36,149 nt of DNA from Allorhizocola rhizosphaerae. Its GTDB lineage: Bacteria; Actinomycetota; Actinomycetes; Mycobacteriales; Micromonosporaceae. Shown piece after piece: positions 1 through 13,087 of this stretch (its first letter is position 1; the number at the start of each line of letters is the position of its first letter). The translations under genes were made by a program, and so were the position numbers. The notes under the pieces were generated by a model. It ran no database searches. It saw nothing but the letters and a program-made list of their open reading frames with translations, and had not been told where the DNA came from. The DNA lies in assembly GCF_003426775.1 (NCBI RefSeq), contig NZ_QJUG01000075.1:1-36149 (forward strand), given 5' to 3'.

Positions 1-1305
1 CCGCCCAGTCCCGCCTCCCCGCCCCCCGCCCTGGCTCACAATCCGTACCACCAACAACAGATCGCACCGGCGGATGATGAGGACGCGCTGTTCTCGGTGC
101 CGCAGCCACGCCCGGCGGAAAGGGCGCCGCAAGCCCAGGCGCAGCCACCGGCCATGGCGCACGTGATGGATCGCGCCCCCCGGCTCGGCGACCCGATGCA
201 GGATCTGCTGCCGCCACCGCCGCAGTCGTTCCCGATCCCGGGCAGGCAGCCGGGCCCGTCGCCGCAGCCGGACTCCAACGGGCCGAAGCTCAACCCGAAG
301 TACCGCTTCGAGACGTTCGTCATCGGGTCGTCCAACCGGTTCGCGCACGCCGCGGCGGTCGCGGTGGCCGAGTCGCCGGCGAAGGCCTACAACCCGCTGT
401 TCATCTACGGCGGGTCGGGGCTGGGCAAAACCCATCTGCTGCACGCGATCGGGCACTACGCCAAGGAGCTCGGGCATGCGCACCGGGTGCGCTACGTGTC
501 GACCGAGGAGTTCACCAACGACTACATCAACTCGGTGCGCGACAACCGGGGCCACGACTTTCAGCGGCGCCACCGCGAGGTGGACATCCTGCTCATCGAC
601 GACATCCAGTTCCTTGAGAAGAAGGAGCGCACGCAGGAGGAGTTCTTCCACACGTTCAACACGCTGCACAACGCCAACAAGCAGATCGTGATCTCGTCGG
701 ACCGCTCGCCCAAGGCACTGGCCACATTGGAGGATCGGCTGCGCACCCGGTTCGAGTGGGGGCTGCTGGCCGACATCACGCCGCCGGATCTGGAGACCCG
801 GATCGCGATCCTGCAGAAGAAGGCGGCGCAGGAGCGCATGAACGCGCCCGGTGACGTGCTGGAGTTCATCGCCTCGCGGGTGGCCAACTCGATCCGCGAG
901 CTCGAAGGCGCGTTGATCCGCGTCACCGCCTACGCCAACCTGTCGCGCAGCGCCGTGACCCTGCCGGTCGCCGAGGAGGTGCTGCGCGACTTCATCCCGG
1001 ACGAGCAGGCACCCGAGATCACCGCTGACCAGATCATGGCGTCCACATCGGACTATTTCGGGGTGAGCCTGGAGGACCTGCGCGGGCACTCGCGCTCCCG
1101 GGTGCTGGTCAACGCGCGCCAGGTCGCCATGTATCTGTGCCGCGAGCTGACCGACCTGTCGCTGCCCCGCATCGGGCAGGCCTTCGGCGGCCGCGACCAC
1201 ACCACCGTGATGCACGCCGATCGGAAGATCCGCCAGCAGATGGCGGAGCGGCGATCCCTGTACAACCAGATCGCCGAACTCACCAACCGGATCAAACAGA
1301 ATTAG
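1..1305 (+). CDS. dnaA: Chromosomal replication initiator DnaA (5' end missing)
   Basis: AAA+ initiator that binds DnaA boxes in oriC, melts the origin and helps load the replicative helicase. The frame is open from base 1, so the N-terminal helicase-contact domain lies outside the window. The visible part starts in a Pro/Gln-rich linker typical of actinobacterial domain II. The AAA+ core then shows Walker A (GGSGLGKT, about 409-432) and Walker B (LLIDDIQF, about 589-612). The box-binding domain carries the family signature [15 protein letters not shown] near 1186-1230. The gene ends with TAG at 1303-1305, and its last bases overlap the stop codon of the opposing gene. No terminator hairpin separates the two convergent genes. 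Confidence 0.98.
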   Translation, partial: PPSPASPPPALAHNPYHQQQIAPADDEDALFSVPQPRPAERAPQAQAQPPAMAHVMDRAPRLGDPMQDLLPPPPQSFPIPGRQPGPSPQPDSNGPKLNPKYRFETFVIGSSNRFAHAAAVAVAESPAKAYNPLFIYGGSGLGKTHLLHAIGHYAKELGHAHRVRYVSTEEFTNDYINSVRDNRGHDFQRRHREVDILLIDDIQFLEKKERTQEEFFHTFNTLHNANKQIVISSDRSPKALATLEDRLRTRFEWGLLADITPPDLETRIAILQKKAAQERMNAPGDVLEFIASRVANSIRELEGALIRVTAYANLSRSAVTLPVAEEVLRDFIPDEQAPEITADQIMASTSDYFGVSLEDLRGHSRSRVLVNARQVAMYLCRELTDLSLPRIGQAFGGRDHTTVMHADRKIRQQMAERRSLYNQIAELTNRIKQN

Positions 1306-1964
1306 TCGATCCGGTACCGCTTGATCTGCCCGTTGATCGTGACGTGCAGCTCACTGCCCACCGCCTCGATCTTGGTGGCGTCCAGGAACTCGGTGTAAGG
1401 CTGGTCCACCAGCAGGGTCGCGTTCTTGGTCGTGTCGGGCAGCGGGTAGAGGTGGATCCGCCGCAGCGGGCTGCCCGCGCCGGCCCGGACTTCGATGAGC
1501 GCCGCCGCGATGCCGCGATCCGGAAAGACCGCCGACGAGATGAGCCGCGCGTCGTAGATCGTGTTGATCTCCACTGTGCCGACGCCGTCGGTGAACTGGC
1601 AGACGCCCCGGCCCGCCGGAATGACGACTTCGAGCTTCGCGTTGCGCAGGTCGATCGATGAGGGCCCGGTCGCCACATGTGAAGGGCTCGCGTCCGGTGT
1701 CTGGCTCGGGACAGCCGTGGCGGTCGGGGTGAGAGTAGGGGTCGGATCCAGCGCGCTGGGCCCTATCTCCAGCGGCACGCCGCCCGTGCGCATCTGTGTC
1801 ACGCCGAAGACCACCGCGGCGAGCGCAACCGCCGCAGAGGCCGTGCTTGCCGCGTGCACGCGCCGCGCCCGCCGGCGCGAGCCCGCGATGACACGGTCAT
1901 AAAGGTCGGCCGAATTGGCCTGGTCGGCCAGCGCCGCCAGCTGGCGCCGGAGCATGTCGCTCAC
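1302..1964 (-). CDS. Membrane-anchored partner (putative anti-sigma) of a SigE-family sigma factor
   Basis: A 220-residue protein with a short basic cytoplasmic head (residues 1-37, RRRARR at 30-35), one membrane segment at about 38-55, a Thr/Pro-rich linker near 70-95 and an extracytoplasmic beta-rich domain. The ATG overlaps the stop of the sigma gene upstream by 4 bp (ATGA), so the two are translationally coupled. That order and topology are usual for an ECF-type sigma factor and its membrane-bound partner. No zinc anti-sigma motif (HxxxCxxC) is present, so an anti-sigma role is inferred from context only. Its TAA stop (1302-1304) overlaps the dnaA stop. It shares layout, not obvious sequence, with the proteins at 24300 and 25741. 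Confidence 0.75.
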   Translation of the reverse strand: MSDMLRRQLAALADQANSADLYDRVIAGSRRRARRVHAASTASAAVALAAVVFGVTQMRTGGVPLEIGPSALDPTPTLTPTATAVPSQTPDASPSHVATGPSSIDLRNAKLEVVIPAGRGVCQFTDGVGTVEINTIYDARLISSAVFPDRGIAAALIEVRAGAGSPLRRIHLYPLPDTTKNATLLVDQPYTEFLDATKIEAVGSELHVTINGQIKRYRID

Positions 1965-2452
1965 AGCGGTGCCCCCTCTCGTAATGCCGTGACGGCACGT
2001 AGTTTGGCCAATGCCTTGCTGGTCTGGGATTTCACGGTGCCGACGCTCACGCCGAGCACCTCTGCCGTCGCCGCCTCCGTGAGGTCCTCGAAGTACCGCA
2101 ACACGACCACGGCCCGCTGCCTGGGCGGCAGGGTCGCCAGCGCCGCCCGCAGCGCGAGCTGCGCCACGTGCTCCTCGTCACGTGGACCCGGCACGGTCGT
2201 GGGCTCCGGCACCTCACCCGTGGAGATCTCCGCCCGGCGCGTGCGGCGCCACCACGAGATCTGCAGGTGATACATGACCTTCCGCGTATACGCCTCGGGA
2301 TTGCTGTAGCGCAAGCGTTTCCAGGCCCGATGGGTGCGGATGAGCGCGTCCTGCACCAGGTCCTCAGCCCTGTGCTGATCGCCCGCGAGCAGGTACGCGG
2401 TCCGGATCAGGGCGTGGCTGCGCGCCCGGACGAACGACTCGAACTCCTCCAT
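1961..2452 (-). CDS. SigE-family (ECF-type) RNA polymerase sigma factor
   Basis: A 163-residue sigma factor with only regions 2 and 4. Region 2 includes YLLAGDQHRAEDLVQDALIR and the Trp-rich WWRR stretch. Region 4 includes LPPRQRAVVVLRYFEDLTEA and the helix-turn-helix VLGVSVGTVKSQTSKALAKL. An in-frame start at 2563 exists, but it would code through DnaA boxes. The ATG at 2452 gives MEEFESFVRARS, which matches the usual N terminus and length of the SigE family (about 165 residues), so I chose it. No convincing Shine-Dalgarno precedes it. The promoter must lie inside oriC. It is likely co-expressed with the downstream membrane protein. Target genes are not identifiable. Confidence 0.9.
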   Translation of the reverse strand: MEEFESFVRARSHALIRTAYLLAGDQHRAEDLVQDALIRTHRAWKRLRYSNPEAYTRKVMYHLQISWWRRTRRAEISTGEVPEPTTVPGPRDEEHVAQLALRAALATLPPRQRAVVVLRYFEDLTEAATAEVLGVSVGTVKSQTSKALAKLRAVTALREGAPL

Positions 2453-2990
2453 GCGTGAACTAAGGCCTCCGGCCCGCCGAAAGGTTGTCCACATCATCCG
2501 TGGATAACCCGGTGGATTTCCTGTGGACGGGCTGTGGATTGCTGTGGACAGAAAAAGGGCCAAAAATCTTGCTGTGGAGAACGTGTGGACGGGGCTCCAT
2601 GATCAGTGGACAACTCTTCATGATCCGTGGATATCGCTGTGGGAAACTCGATCCGGCGTTCTCCACAGTTTGGGGATAACCCATGGGGATGAGCGGTGGA
2701 TAACCTGTGGACGGCAGTGGAAAAGAGTGCGCCGTCATCCACATGTGGATAAGCGGGCGGGTTGTCCACGCACCGGTCCACAACTCCTCCACAGCCATGC
2801 AGGCATGTTGAGCAGTGGAAACGCCGGTTATCCCCAGTTTCCACAGGCCCTAAGAAGAACCTGGGTTTTATCTCTAATAGAGAAAACAAAACAAAATCAC
2901 CGCGGCTCGATCTGTGGATTGGATCCTGCGAAACCGAGATCGACCGTGAGGGCATATGGTCGTATCCGTTAGGCAACAGCTGGGAGGGGC
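2453..2990. other. oriC: Chromosomal replication origin oriC
   Basis: Non-coding interval with about 20 DnaA-box-like 9-mers between 2485 and 2921, in both orientations. It ends in an AT-rich tract at about 2851-2900, next to dnaN, which is the likely unwinding element. The location beside dnaN, the density of boxes and the absence of plausible reading frames make this a confident origin. The tract contains a small palindrome, CTCTAATAGAG, at 2872-2882. Promoters for dnaN (rightward) and the sigma operon (leftward) must also sit here. No clear -35/-10 pair could be assigned for either. Confidence 0.95.
2485..2921. repeat. Cluster of DnaA boxes
   Basis: Best matches, forward: TTGTCCACA 2485-2493 (perfect actinobacterial consensus), TTCTCCACA 2659-2667, TCATCCACA 2735-2743, TTGTCCACG 2762-2770, CGGTCCACA 2774-2782, TCCTCCACA 2785-2793. 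Reverse (as seen on +): CGTGGATAA 2499-2507, TGTGGACGG 2522-2530, TGTGGATTG 2533-2541, TGTGGACAG 2543-2551, TGTGGAGAA 2573-2581, TGTGGACGG 2584-2592, AGTGGACAA 2605-2613, CGTGGATAT 2626-2634, GGTGGATAA 2695-2703, TGTGGACGG 2706-2714, TGTGGATAA 2744-2752 (perfect TTATCCACA), TGTGGATTG 2913-2921. The boxes at 2735 and 2744 abut as a head-to-head pair. Weaker variants include TTATCCCCA at 2828-2836. Confidence 0.93.
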
Positions 2991-4139
2991 ATGATGAAGT
3001 TCCGGGTGGAGCGCGACGCGCTCGCCGATGCCGTGGCGTGGACCGCGAAGAGCCTGCCGAGCAGGCCGTCCGTGCCGGTGCTCGCCGGTGCGATGCTGCG
3101 CGTGACCGACGGTCGGCTGCAGGTCTCAGGCTTCGACTACGAGGTGTCCAACCAGGTTGACGTCGAAGTGCAGGCAGACGCCGACGGGGCAACGCTCGTC
3201 TCCGGCCGTCTGCTCGCCGAGATTACCAAGGCCCTGCCGGCCAAGCCGGTCGAGATGGCCGCGGTCGGCTCGCACCTGGAGCTGGTCTGCGGCAGTGCCC
3301 GGTTCACCCTTCCGACGATGCCGGTCGAGGACTACCCCAGCCTGCCCGAGTTGCCCGCGAGTGCCGGCCGGGTCGACGCGCCCACCTTCGCCGCCGCCGT
3401 CGCACAGGTCGCCATGGCCGCGGGCCGCGACGAGACGCTGCCGATGATGACCGGCGTGCGCATCGAGCTGTCCGGCGACAAACTCGCGCTGCTTGCCACC
3501 GACCGATACCGCCTGGCCGTGCGCGAGATCACGTGGGCTCCCGACGACCCATCCATCGATGTCAACGCGCTTGTCCCGGCGCGCACGCTGGCCGACACCG
3601 CCAAGACCCTCGGCCCGCTCGGCGGTGAGGTGACCATCGCGCTGGGCGGCAGTGGCGGCGGCGCCGGCGAAGGCATGATCGGGTTTGTGGGCGGCACGCG
3701 CCGCACGACGAGCCGCCTGCTCGACGGGCAGTCCTACCCGCCGGTGCGCTCGCTGTTCGCCCCGAGCTATTCCTCCGAGGCGCGCGTGACCGTGCCCGCG
3801 CTGATCGAGGTCGTCAAGCGCGTGGCGCTGGTTGCGGAGAAGGCGACCCCGGTGCGGTTGAGCTTCAGCGAGGACGGTCTCGTTGTCGAGGCCGGCGGCA
3901 CCGAGGAGGCGCGCGCGAGCGAGGCGATGGAGACCGTCGTGCCGTTCACCGGTGAGACCATGACGGTCGCGTTCAACCCGCAATATCTGCTTGAGGGGCT
4001 GAGTGCGCTGGGCGCGCCGACCGCAGTCTTCTCCTTCAACGACCCGTTCAAGCCCGCGGTTATCACGCCTGCGGGCGAGGATGGTGCGGTGATCGAAGGC
4101 TTCCGTTACCTGATCATGCCCATTCGCGTCGGAAGGTAG
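2991..4139 (+). CDS. dnaN: DNA polymerase III sliding clamp (beta subunit)
   Basis: Ring-shaped homodimeric clamp that tethers the replicative polymerase to DNA. The 382-residue product has the three-fold clamp architecture. It begins MKFRVERDALADAVAW, keeps ATDRYRLAVRE in the middle domain, and ends with the characteristic clamp C terminus FRYLIMPIRV. Two adjacent ATG codons (2991 and 2994) follow GGGAGGGG at 2982-2989. The second gives better ribosome-site spacing, and family members usually start at the MKFR methionine. It lies directly downstream of oriC with gnd 6 bp behind, so dnaN, gnd and recF probably share a transcript. Confidence 0.97.
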   Translation: MMKFRVERDALADAVAWTAKSLPSRPSVPVLAGAMLRVTDGRLQVSGFDYEVSNQVDVEVQADADGATLVSGRLLAEITKALPAKPVEMAAVGSHLELVCGSARFTLPTMPVEDYPSLPELPASAGRVDAPTFAAAVAQVAMAAGRDETLPMMTGVRIELSGDKLALLATDRYRLAVREITWAPDDPSIDVNALVPARTLADTAKTLGPLGGEVTIALGGSGGGAGEGMIGFVGGTRRTTSRLLDGQSYPPVRSLFAPSYSSEARVTVPALIEVVKRVALVAEKATPVRLSFSEDGLVVEAGGTEEARASEAMETVVPFTGETMTVAFNPQYLLEGLSALGAPTAVFSFNDPFKPAVITPAGEDGAVIEGFRYLIMPIRVGR

Positions 4140-4145
4140 GGGCAC

Positions 4146-5018
4146 ATGCAACTCGGACTCATCGGCCTGGGCAGGATGGGCGGCAACATGCGCGAGCGGC
4201 TGCGCGCCGCCGGGCATGAGGTCGTCGGCTACGACCGCAACCCCGACGTGTCGGACGCCACGGACCTTGCCGACATGGTCGGCAAGCTGAGCGCGCCGCG
4301 CGTCGTGTGGACGATGGTCCCGGCCGGTGAGGTCACCGAGCAGACCATCGACGCGCTCATTCCGCTGCTGCAGCCCGGCGATGTGGTCATCGACGGTGGC
4401 AACTCGAAGTTCAGCGACGACGGGCCGCGGGCCGCGCGGCTGGCCGAGCACGGCATCGGCTACCTCGACGTGGGCGTGTCGGGTGGCGTGTGGGGCCGGC
4501 AGTACGGTTACGCGCTCATGGTCGGCGGGTCGGACGAAGACGTGGCCAAGGCCATGCCCATCTTCGAGGCGCTCAAGCCGGAGGGCGAGTTCGGGTTCGT
4601 GCACGCGGGCCCGGTCGGTGCCGGGCACTACGCCAAGATGGTCCACAACGGCATCGAGTATGGACTCATGCACGCCTATGCCGAGGGCTTCGAGCTGCTT
4701 GAGGCGTCCGAGCTGGTGACCAACGTGCCGGGGGTGTTCAAATCGTGGCGCGAGGGCACGGTCGTGCGCTCCTGGTTGCTCGACCTGCTCGACCGCGCGC
4801 TGGAGGAGGACCCCCACCTGGACGGGCTGAAGGGCTACGCCGAGGACACGGGCGAGGGTCGCTGGACGGTTGAGGAGGGGATCCGGCTCGCCGTGCCCAT
4901 GCACGTGATCGCGGCGTCGCTGTTCGCCCGGTTCGCCTCGCGCCAGGAGGACTCGCCCGCGATGAAGGCCATTGCCGCGCTGCGCCAGCAGTTCGGTGGG
5001 CACGCCGTCAAGAAATAG
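4146..5018 (+). CDS. gnd: 6-phosphogluconate dehydrogenase, short (GntZ-like) form
   Basis: Oxidative decarboxylation of 6-phosphogluconate to ribulose 5-phosphate. The protein has 290 residues, well below the roughly 470 of the long pentose-phosphate enzyme, and matches the short decarboxylating family. The N-terminal Rossmann motif is GLGRMG (residues 7-12). VIDGGNSKFSDD is the substrate-binding stretch, and K164 in KMVHNGIEY is the expected catalytic lysine. Asp30 (GYDRN) at the end of the second beta strand suggests NAD+ rather than NADP+ preference; this is inference. It starts 6 bp after dnaN. Its placement between dnaN and recF is a recurrent actinobacterial arrangement. Confidence 0.95.
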   Translation: MQLGLIGLGRMGGNMRERLRAAGHEVVGYDRNPDVSDATDLADMVGKLSAPRVVWTMVPAGEVTEQTIDALIPLLQPGDVVIDGGNSKFSDDGPRAARLAEHGIGYLDVGVSGGVWGRQYGYALMVGGSDEDVAKAMPIFEALKPEGEFGFVHAGPVGAGHYAKMVHNGIEYGLMHAYAEGFELLEASELVTNVPGVFKSWREGTVVRSWLLDLLDRALEEDPHLDGLKGYAEDTGEGRWTVEEGIRLAVPMHVIAASLFARFASRQEDSPAMKAIAALRQQFGGHAVKK

Positions 5019-5081
5019 CGATTGGAATGAATGCTCGCTGCCGCCCCTTCACCCGGCGGCGAACCCATGTGAAGGGCTGAC

Positions 5082-6176
5082 ATGCACGTCCGGCGGCTGG
5101 AGCTCGTGGACGTGCGGTCCTATGAGCGCGCTGCCGTGGAGCTCGAGCCCGGGGCGTCCGTCCTCATAGGACCCAACGGCGTGGGCAAGACCAACCTTGT
5201 CGAGGCGCTGGGCTATGTCGCCACGCTGGCGAGCCACCGCGTGTCCACCGATCAGCCGCTGGTCCGGGTGGGCGCCGACCGGGGCGTGATCCGGTGCGAC
5301 ATCGTGCACGAGGGACGCGAGCTGCTCGTCGAGCTGGAAATCGTTCCGGGCAAGGCGAATCGTGCCCGGCTCGGGCGTTCGCCGGTGCGGCGGGCCCGTG
5401 ACGTCCTGGGCGCGCTGCGGCTCGTGTTGTTCGCGCCGGAGGATCTGGCGCTGGTGCGCGGCGAGCCCGAACAGCGCCGCCGCTATCTCGACGATCTGCT
5501 GGTGGCCAGGCAGCCCCGCATGGCCGGGGTGCGGGCCGACTACGAGCGGGTGCTCAAGCAGCGCAACGCGTTGCTGCGCAGCGCCTATCTGGCACGCAAG
5601 GTGGCCGGGCGGGGTGGCGATCTGTCCACTTTGGAGGTCTGGGACCACCACCTGGCCGAGCACGGCGCGAAGCTGCTCACGGCCCGGCTCGCGCTTGCCG
5701 ATGCCCTCGCGCCGCACCTGGAGGAGGCCTATCGGCTGGTCAGCGCAGGCCAGGGCAAGGCAGTGATGGAATACAAGGCCACGGCGACACCGACGTCCAT
5801 TTTGGACGAGCTGGCTTCCGTCAAGGATGAGGAAATCGCGCGGGGCACGACCCTAGTCGGGCCGCACCGCGACGACCTGCTGCTGCGCCTTGGCGATCTG
5901 CCGGTGCGCGGCTACGCCAGCCACGGCGAATCCTGGTCATATGCACTGGCGCTGCGGCTGGCCTCCTATACGCTGCTGCGCTCCGAGGGCATCGAGCCTG
6001 TCCTGGTACTGGATGATGTCTTTGCCGAATTGGACACAGGGCGCCGGGAGCGCCTCGCCGACCTGGTGAGGGACGCGGCACAGGTCCTGATCACATGCGC
6101 CGTGGAGGCCGATGTGCCGCAATCGTTGCACGGCAATCGTTATCTGGTACAGCCCGGCGAGGTGCACCGTGTCTGA
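5082..6176 (+). CDS. recF: DNA replication and repair protein RecF
   Basis: SMC/ABC-type ATPase that helps load RecA at single-strand gaps, with RecO and RecR. At 364 residues it is the normal family length. Walker A is GPNGVGKT (residues 30-37). The Walker B/D-loop segment [12 protein letters not shown] is at about 305-317, and the region [21 protein letters not shown] is typical of RecF. The ATG at 5082 follows GAAGGG at 5071-5076. The 3' end overlaps the next gene by 8 bp, which indicates coupled translation with the DUF721 protein. Confidence 0.97.
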   Translation: MHVRRLELVDVRSYERAAVELEPGASVLIGPNGVGKTNLVEALGYVATLASHRVSTDQPLVRVGADRGVIRCDIVHEGRELLVELEIVPGKANRARLGRSPVRRARDVLGALRLVLFAPEDLALVRGEPEQRRRYLDDLLVARQPRMAGVRADYERVLKQRNALLRSAYLARKVAGRGGDLSTLEVWDHHLAEHGAKLLTARLALADALAPHLEEAYRLVSAGQGKAVMEYKATATPTSILDELASVKDEEIARGTTLVGPHRDDLLLRLGDLPVRGYASHGESWSYALALRLASYTLLRSEGIEPVLVLDDVFAELDTGRRERLADLVRDAAQVLITCAVEADVPQSLHGNRYLVQPGEVHRV

Positions 6177-6639
6177 CGAGCCCAAGGGTCCGGAGTTGGC
6201 GCGGGCCGCGCTGGAGGCCGCGCTGCGCAACCGTGCGTCCCGGGTCAAGCCGAAGGAAGCCGCGCCGGTCAAGAAGAGACGCGGCTATTCCGGTGCCGGG
6301 CCGGACCCCCGCGACCCGGCCAAGTTCAGCGACGTGCTGGCCAACCTGGTCAAGGCGCGCGGCTGGGAGCGGCCCGCGGCCGAGGCGACCCTGTTCGGCG
6401 CGTGGGAGACCGTGGTCGGGCCGGACATCGCCGGGCACAGCCGCCCGATGACGCTGTCCGACGGCGAGCTGACCATCGAGGCCGAGTCGACCGCGTGGGC
6501 CACGCAGCTGCGCCTGCTCAACAAGTCGATCCTGACCCGGATCGCCTCCGTCGTGGGCCACAACGTCGTGACGAAGCTGCGCATCCACGGCCCGGCCGCC
6601 CCGGCGCGGCAGAAAGGGCAGTGGCGCGTCCGCAAGTAG
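6169..6639 (+). CDS. dciA: DUF721 protein, DciA-type helicase operator
   Basis: A 156-residue DUF721 protein. In mycobacteria the homologue at the same position between recF and gyrB (Rv0004) is DciA, which helps the replicative helicase DnaB act at the origin; that role is carried over here by family and position. A basic N-terminal arm (about residues 15-45) precedes the conserved core, with [17 protein letters not shown] and [16 protein letters not shown] followed by VTKLRIHGP. The GTG at 6169 overlaps the recF stop and gives [15 protein letters not shown]. An upstream in-frame ATG at 6112 would overlap recF by 65 bp and adds unrelated sequence, so I rejected it. Confidence 0.88.
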   Translation: MSDEPKGPELARAALEAALRNRASRVKPKEAAPVKKRRGYSGAGPDPRDPAKFSDVLANLVKARGWERPAAEATLFGAWETVVGPDIAGHSRPMTLSDGELTIEAESTAWATQLRLLNKSILTRIASVVGHNVVTKLRIHGPAAPARQKGQWRVRK

Positions 6640-6871
6640 CGGCGCCGCCGCACATCAGCCACAACCGCAAGTCCGACGCCCGACTCCCTGACCGTGGACG
6701 GCAAGGCGTGCGCGACCGGCGGCGCCCGCCCGTTCGTCAGACCACCACGCCGACGCTGCGGGCGGGCGTGACCGACCCGGACGGCGACCTGATGGACGCG
6801 TACTTCCGGTGGGCCAGGTCGTCCTTTGTGGACGAGCCAGGTGCCCGGGGCGAAGCGCGGCTCGTAGGAGC
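6640..6871 (+). pseudogene. Degenerate remnant of a secreted repeat-domain protein
   Basis: No intact gene here, but two neighbouring frames read as one protein. From about 6664 one frame gives SPTPDSLTVDGKACATGG followed by ARPFV. One base out of register near 6740, another frame continues TTTPTLRAGVTDPDGD and then LMDAYFRWARSSFVDEPGA up to about 6850. Together they resemble the Thr/Pro-rich linker and beta-sandwich segment (xTVDGKAC...TPTLRAxVTDPDG...F.W) seen in large exported actinobacterial proteins of the DNRLRE/LamG kind. A single-base deletion, no start codon and no signal sequence indicate a fossil fragment. The family match is from memory of motifs, so the name is tentative. Confidence 0.5.
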
Positions 6872-7426
6872 TCAGCTCTCCGCGTACACGGCGAAACCCC
6901 GGTCGGCGCAGCGGCGGTAGAACCGCGCGAGCACGGCGAACTCGGAGAGCGGGAAGCTCCACTGTGGCGGGCCGCCCCCGTCGTCGCGCAGGTCGTCGAG
7001 GCGCTGCTCCAGCCAGCGCAGCTGCGCTTCGGCCAGGCGCGCTTCGGCGAGGGCCGTCCGCAGCAGCTCGGCGACGGTCTCGAAGGTCACGGTGTGCCCG
7101 TAACTTTCGTGCCCCTCGACGAACTTCTCCAGCCCGCCCGCGATCCAGGCGCAGCCGTCCGGGTCGATCACCGGGTCTTCGTCCTCCTCGGCCGCCTCTG
7201 TGGCGTAGAGCACGCCCTTGAGCCCGAGCAGGAGATCGACCACCTCGGTGTACGCAGTGGCCCGGACGGTGCCGGTGCGGGCTATGTGCCCGGCGAGCGC
7301 CGCCGTTGGTGCCGCCGTCTCCGGCCGGTCTGCCAGCTCAGCGAAGTCGACGAACTCCGCCGGCGCGACCGGGTCGTAAAACCGGCCGGTCGCGGGCCAC
7401 TGAACAGCGACGTTATCCAGACCCAT
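6872..7426 (-). CDS. Hypothetical protein between dciA and gyrB
   Basis: A 184-residue, acidic, apparently soluble protein with no signal peptide or membrane segment. I do not recognise the family. Visible traits are an N terminus of MGLDNVAVQWPATGRFY, an acidic patch AAEEDEDP near residues 78-85, a Trp at about 94, and a long amphipathic helix (LRTALAEARLAEAQLRWLEQ) near 122-141 that may form a coiled coil. The ATG at 7426 follows an AGAGG about 6 bases upstream. Codon usage is typical of the genome, which supports a real gene. It is transcribed against the replication genes on both sides and interrupts the usual dciA-gyrB adjacency. Confidence 0.7.
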   Translation of the reverse strand: MGLDNVAVQWPATGRFYDPVAPAEFVDFAELADRPETAAPTAALAGHIARTGTVRATAYTEVVDLLLGLKGVLYATEAAEEDEDPVIDPDGCAWIAGGLEKFVEGHESYGHTVTFETVAELLRTALAEARLAEAQLRWLEQRLDDLRDDGGGPPQWSFPLSEFAVLARFYRRCADRGFAVYAES

Positions 7427-7602
7427 CGGTGCCTCTTTCGCCAGTAAGAGGAAAGCGAGTGCAACTTACGGCATCGCGGGCGTGTCGCGCTAGGCGTGCC
7501 TGTCCCGTGTAGGGGGAGTTGCGGGTGGAGCGTTTCGGGCACCTGCGGCGCTGTCAGGTACCCGCACGGTGCCGCCAGCGCACGGTTGTCGGTCCCGCCC
7601 AG

Positions 7603-7608
7603 TAGGAT
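7603..7608 (+). promoter_or_regulatory. Possible gyrB promoter -10 element
   Basis: TAGGAT lies 35 bases before the gyrB start and resembles the actinobacterial housekeeping -10. The expected -35 position (about 7580-7585) has no good match, so this is only a candidate. The remainder of the gap 7427-7602 shows no other clear signal. Confidence 0.25.
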
Positions 7609-7643
7609 TACGGGGCATTCCTAATCCATCCGAGGGGACATTC

Positions 7644-9581
<1,938 letters not shown>

Positions 9582-9609
9582 CAGCCAATTCTTCAAAGGA
9601 TTCGACTAA

Positions 9610-12096
<2,487 letters not shown>

Positions 12097-12099
12097 TGC

Positions 12100-12840
12100 A
12101 TGACCGAGACACAGGCGATGTCGGAGACCGCGGGGACTCCGACGGATCAGCCCGACCAAGGTCCCAATGAGCCGGCCGCCGCGGCGTCTGCGAGTGCAGC
12201 GGCAGCGGTGGACGGCAAAGTGGCCATGGGGCGTGCGACAGTCCCCGCCGACCAGTCCGAAGCGACCACAGCCAGCGGGCCCGCCTTCACCAGGCCGGCT
12301 GGCATGCCCACGCCGCCCGCGGAGGACGGCAAAAAGGGCGACAAGCCGATAGGCAGGACGGCGATGGGCGCGGCGACGCTGCGCTCGGTCGTCAACAGCG
12401 CCACCGCCGGCGCTGTGCGAGTGACCGAGGCCGTGCGCGCGGCGCGGACCACCGCGACGGTGGGCGCCTCACGCGGGCCACGCCGGGCGAGGCTCAGCAT
12501 CAAGCGGGTCGATCCCTGGTCGGTGATGAAGTTTTCCTTCGCCGTGTCCTTCGTTCTGCTCGTCGTCATCATCGTGGCGACCTCGGTGCTTTATCTGGCA
12601 CTCGACGCCATGGGCGTATTCACGTCGGTCAACAAGACGCTGGCCGAGCTGTTCACCTCGCAGGGCGGGGGCGGCGACCCGTTTAAGATCACCGCAGGTG
12701 GCGTGATCGGGGTCTCGGCCATCCTCGGCGCAATCAACGTGGTGCTGTTCACCGCGCTGATGACCCTGGGCGCGTTCGTCTACAACGTCTGCGCCGACCT
12801 GGTGGGCGGCGTGGAGGTGACCCTCGCCGAGCGCGAGTAG
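12100..12840 (+). CDS. DUF3566 membrane protein following gyrA
   Basis: A 246-residue protein. A long Ala/Pro/Thr-rich hydrophilic N-terminal region (1-130) is followed by the DUF3566 core. This begins RRARLSIKRVDPWSVMKFSF, then has membrane segments at about 145-168 and 200-228 and ends GGVEVTLAERE. This is the family of M. tuberculosis Rv0007, found after gyrA across Actinobacteria and of unknown function. The gene starts 3 bp after the gyrA stop, so it is co-transcribed. A strong hairpin follows at 12849-12888. Confidence 0.92.
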   Translation: MTETQAMSETAGTPTDQPDQGPNEPAAAASASAAAAVDGKVAMGRATVPADQSEATTASGPAFTRPAGMPTPPAEDGKKGDKPIGRTAMGAATLRSVVNSATAGAVRVTEAVRAARTTATVGASRGPRRARLSIKRVDPWSVMKFSFAVSFVLLVVIIVATSVLYLALDAMGVFTSVNKTLAELFTSQGGGGDPFKITAGGVIGVSAILGAINVVLFTALMTLGAFVYNVCADLVGGVEVTLAERE

Positions 12841-12848
12841 ATCCGATC

Positions 12849-12888
12849 TGGTGCCGGTGGCGTGGGAATGCCCATGCCACCGGCACCA
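12849..12888 (+). terminator. Strong hairpin terminator of the gyrase operon
   Basis: An 18-bp stem (12849-12866 with 12871-12888, one G-T pair) closes a four-base AATG loop. There is no T run, as is common for GC-rich actinobacterial terminators. The rest of the gap to tRNA-Ile (12889-13000) shows nothing further that I can assign. Confidence 0.8.
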
Positions 12889-13000
12889 TGCTGCACGGGT
12901 CAGGCATTCTTTGCGTGATCGGCGTGATGTGTCACCGGCGCGGCGCGCCTAACTGGTTTGGGGGATTCCGGAGCCATGAGGTAAGGTTCGTTGTCGCTGA

Positions 13001-13074
13001 GGGGCTATAGCTCAGTCGGTTAGAGCGCAGAGCTGATAACTCTGAGGTCGATGGTTCGATTCCATCTAGCCCCA
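13001..13074 (+). tRNA. tRNA-Ile (anticodon GAT)
   Basis: A full 74-nt cloverleaf. Acceptor stem GGGGCTA pairs with TAGCCCC (13067-13073), discriminator A is at 13074, the D arm is GCTC/GAGC, and the anticodon loop CTGATAA holds GAT at 13035-13037. The T arm is GATGG-TTCGATT-CCATC. CCA is not encoded. Its place downstream of gyrA is conserved in Actinobacteria. Confidence 0.98.
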
Positions 13075-13087
13075 CGAGCCGGCCGAT

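Noticed and set aside
2453-2563. Upstream start (2563) for the sigma gene next to dnaA
   Set aside because: It would translate through DnaA boxes and add 37 residues not found in the SigE family.
2460-2972. Open frames inside oriC
   Set aside because: Their codons are made of DnaA boxes and their products have no recognisable features.
3126-5003. 625-codon reverse-strand open frame across dnaN and gnd
   Set aside because: It is antisense to two certain genes, is rich in Arg/His/Gly and has no motif. Long antisense frames are a normal by-product of high GC content.
7459-7481. TGCAACT...GCGTGT upstream of gyrB as a third SigE-type promoter
   Set aside because: The spacing is 13 rather than 15 and the -35 differs in its last base. 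It is too weak to claim.
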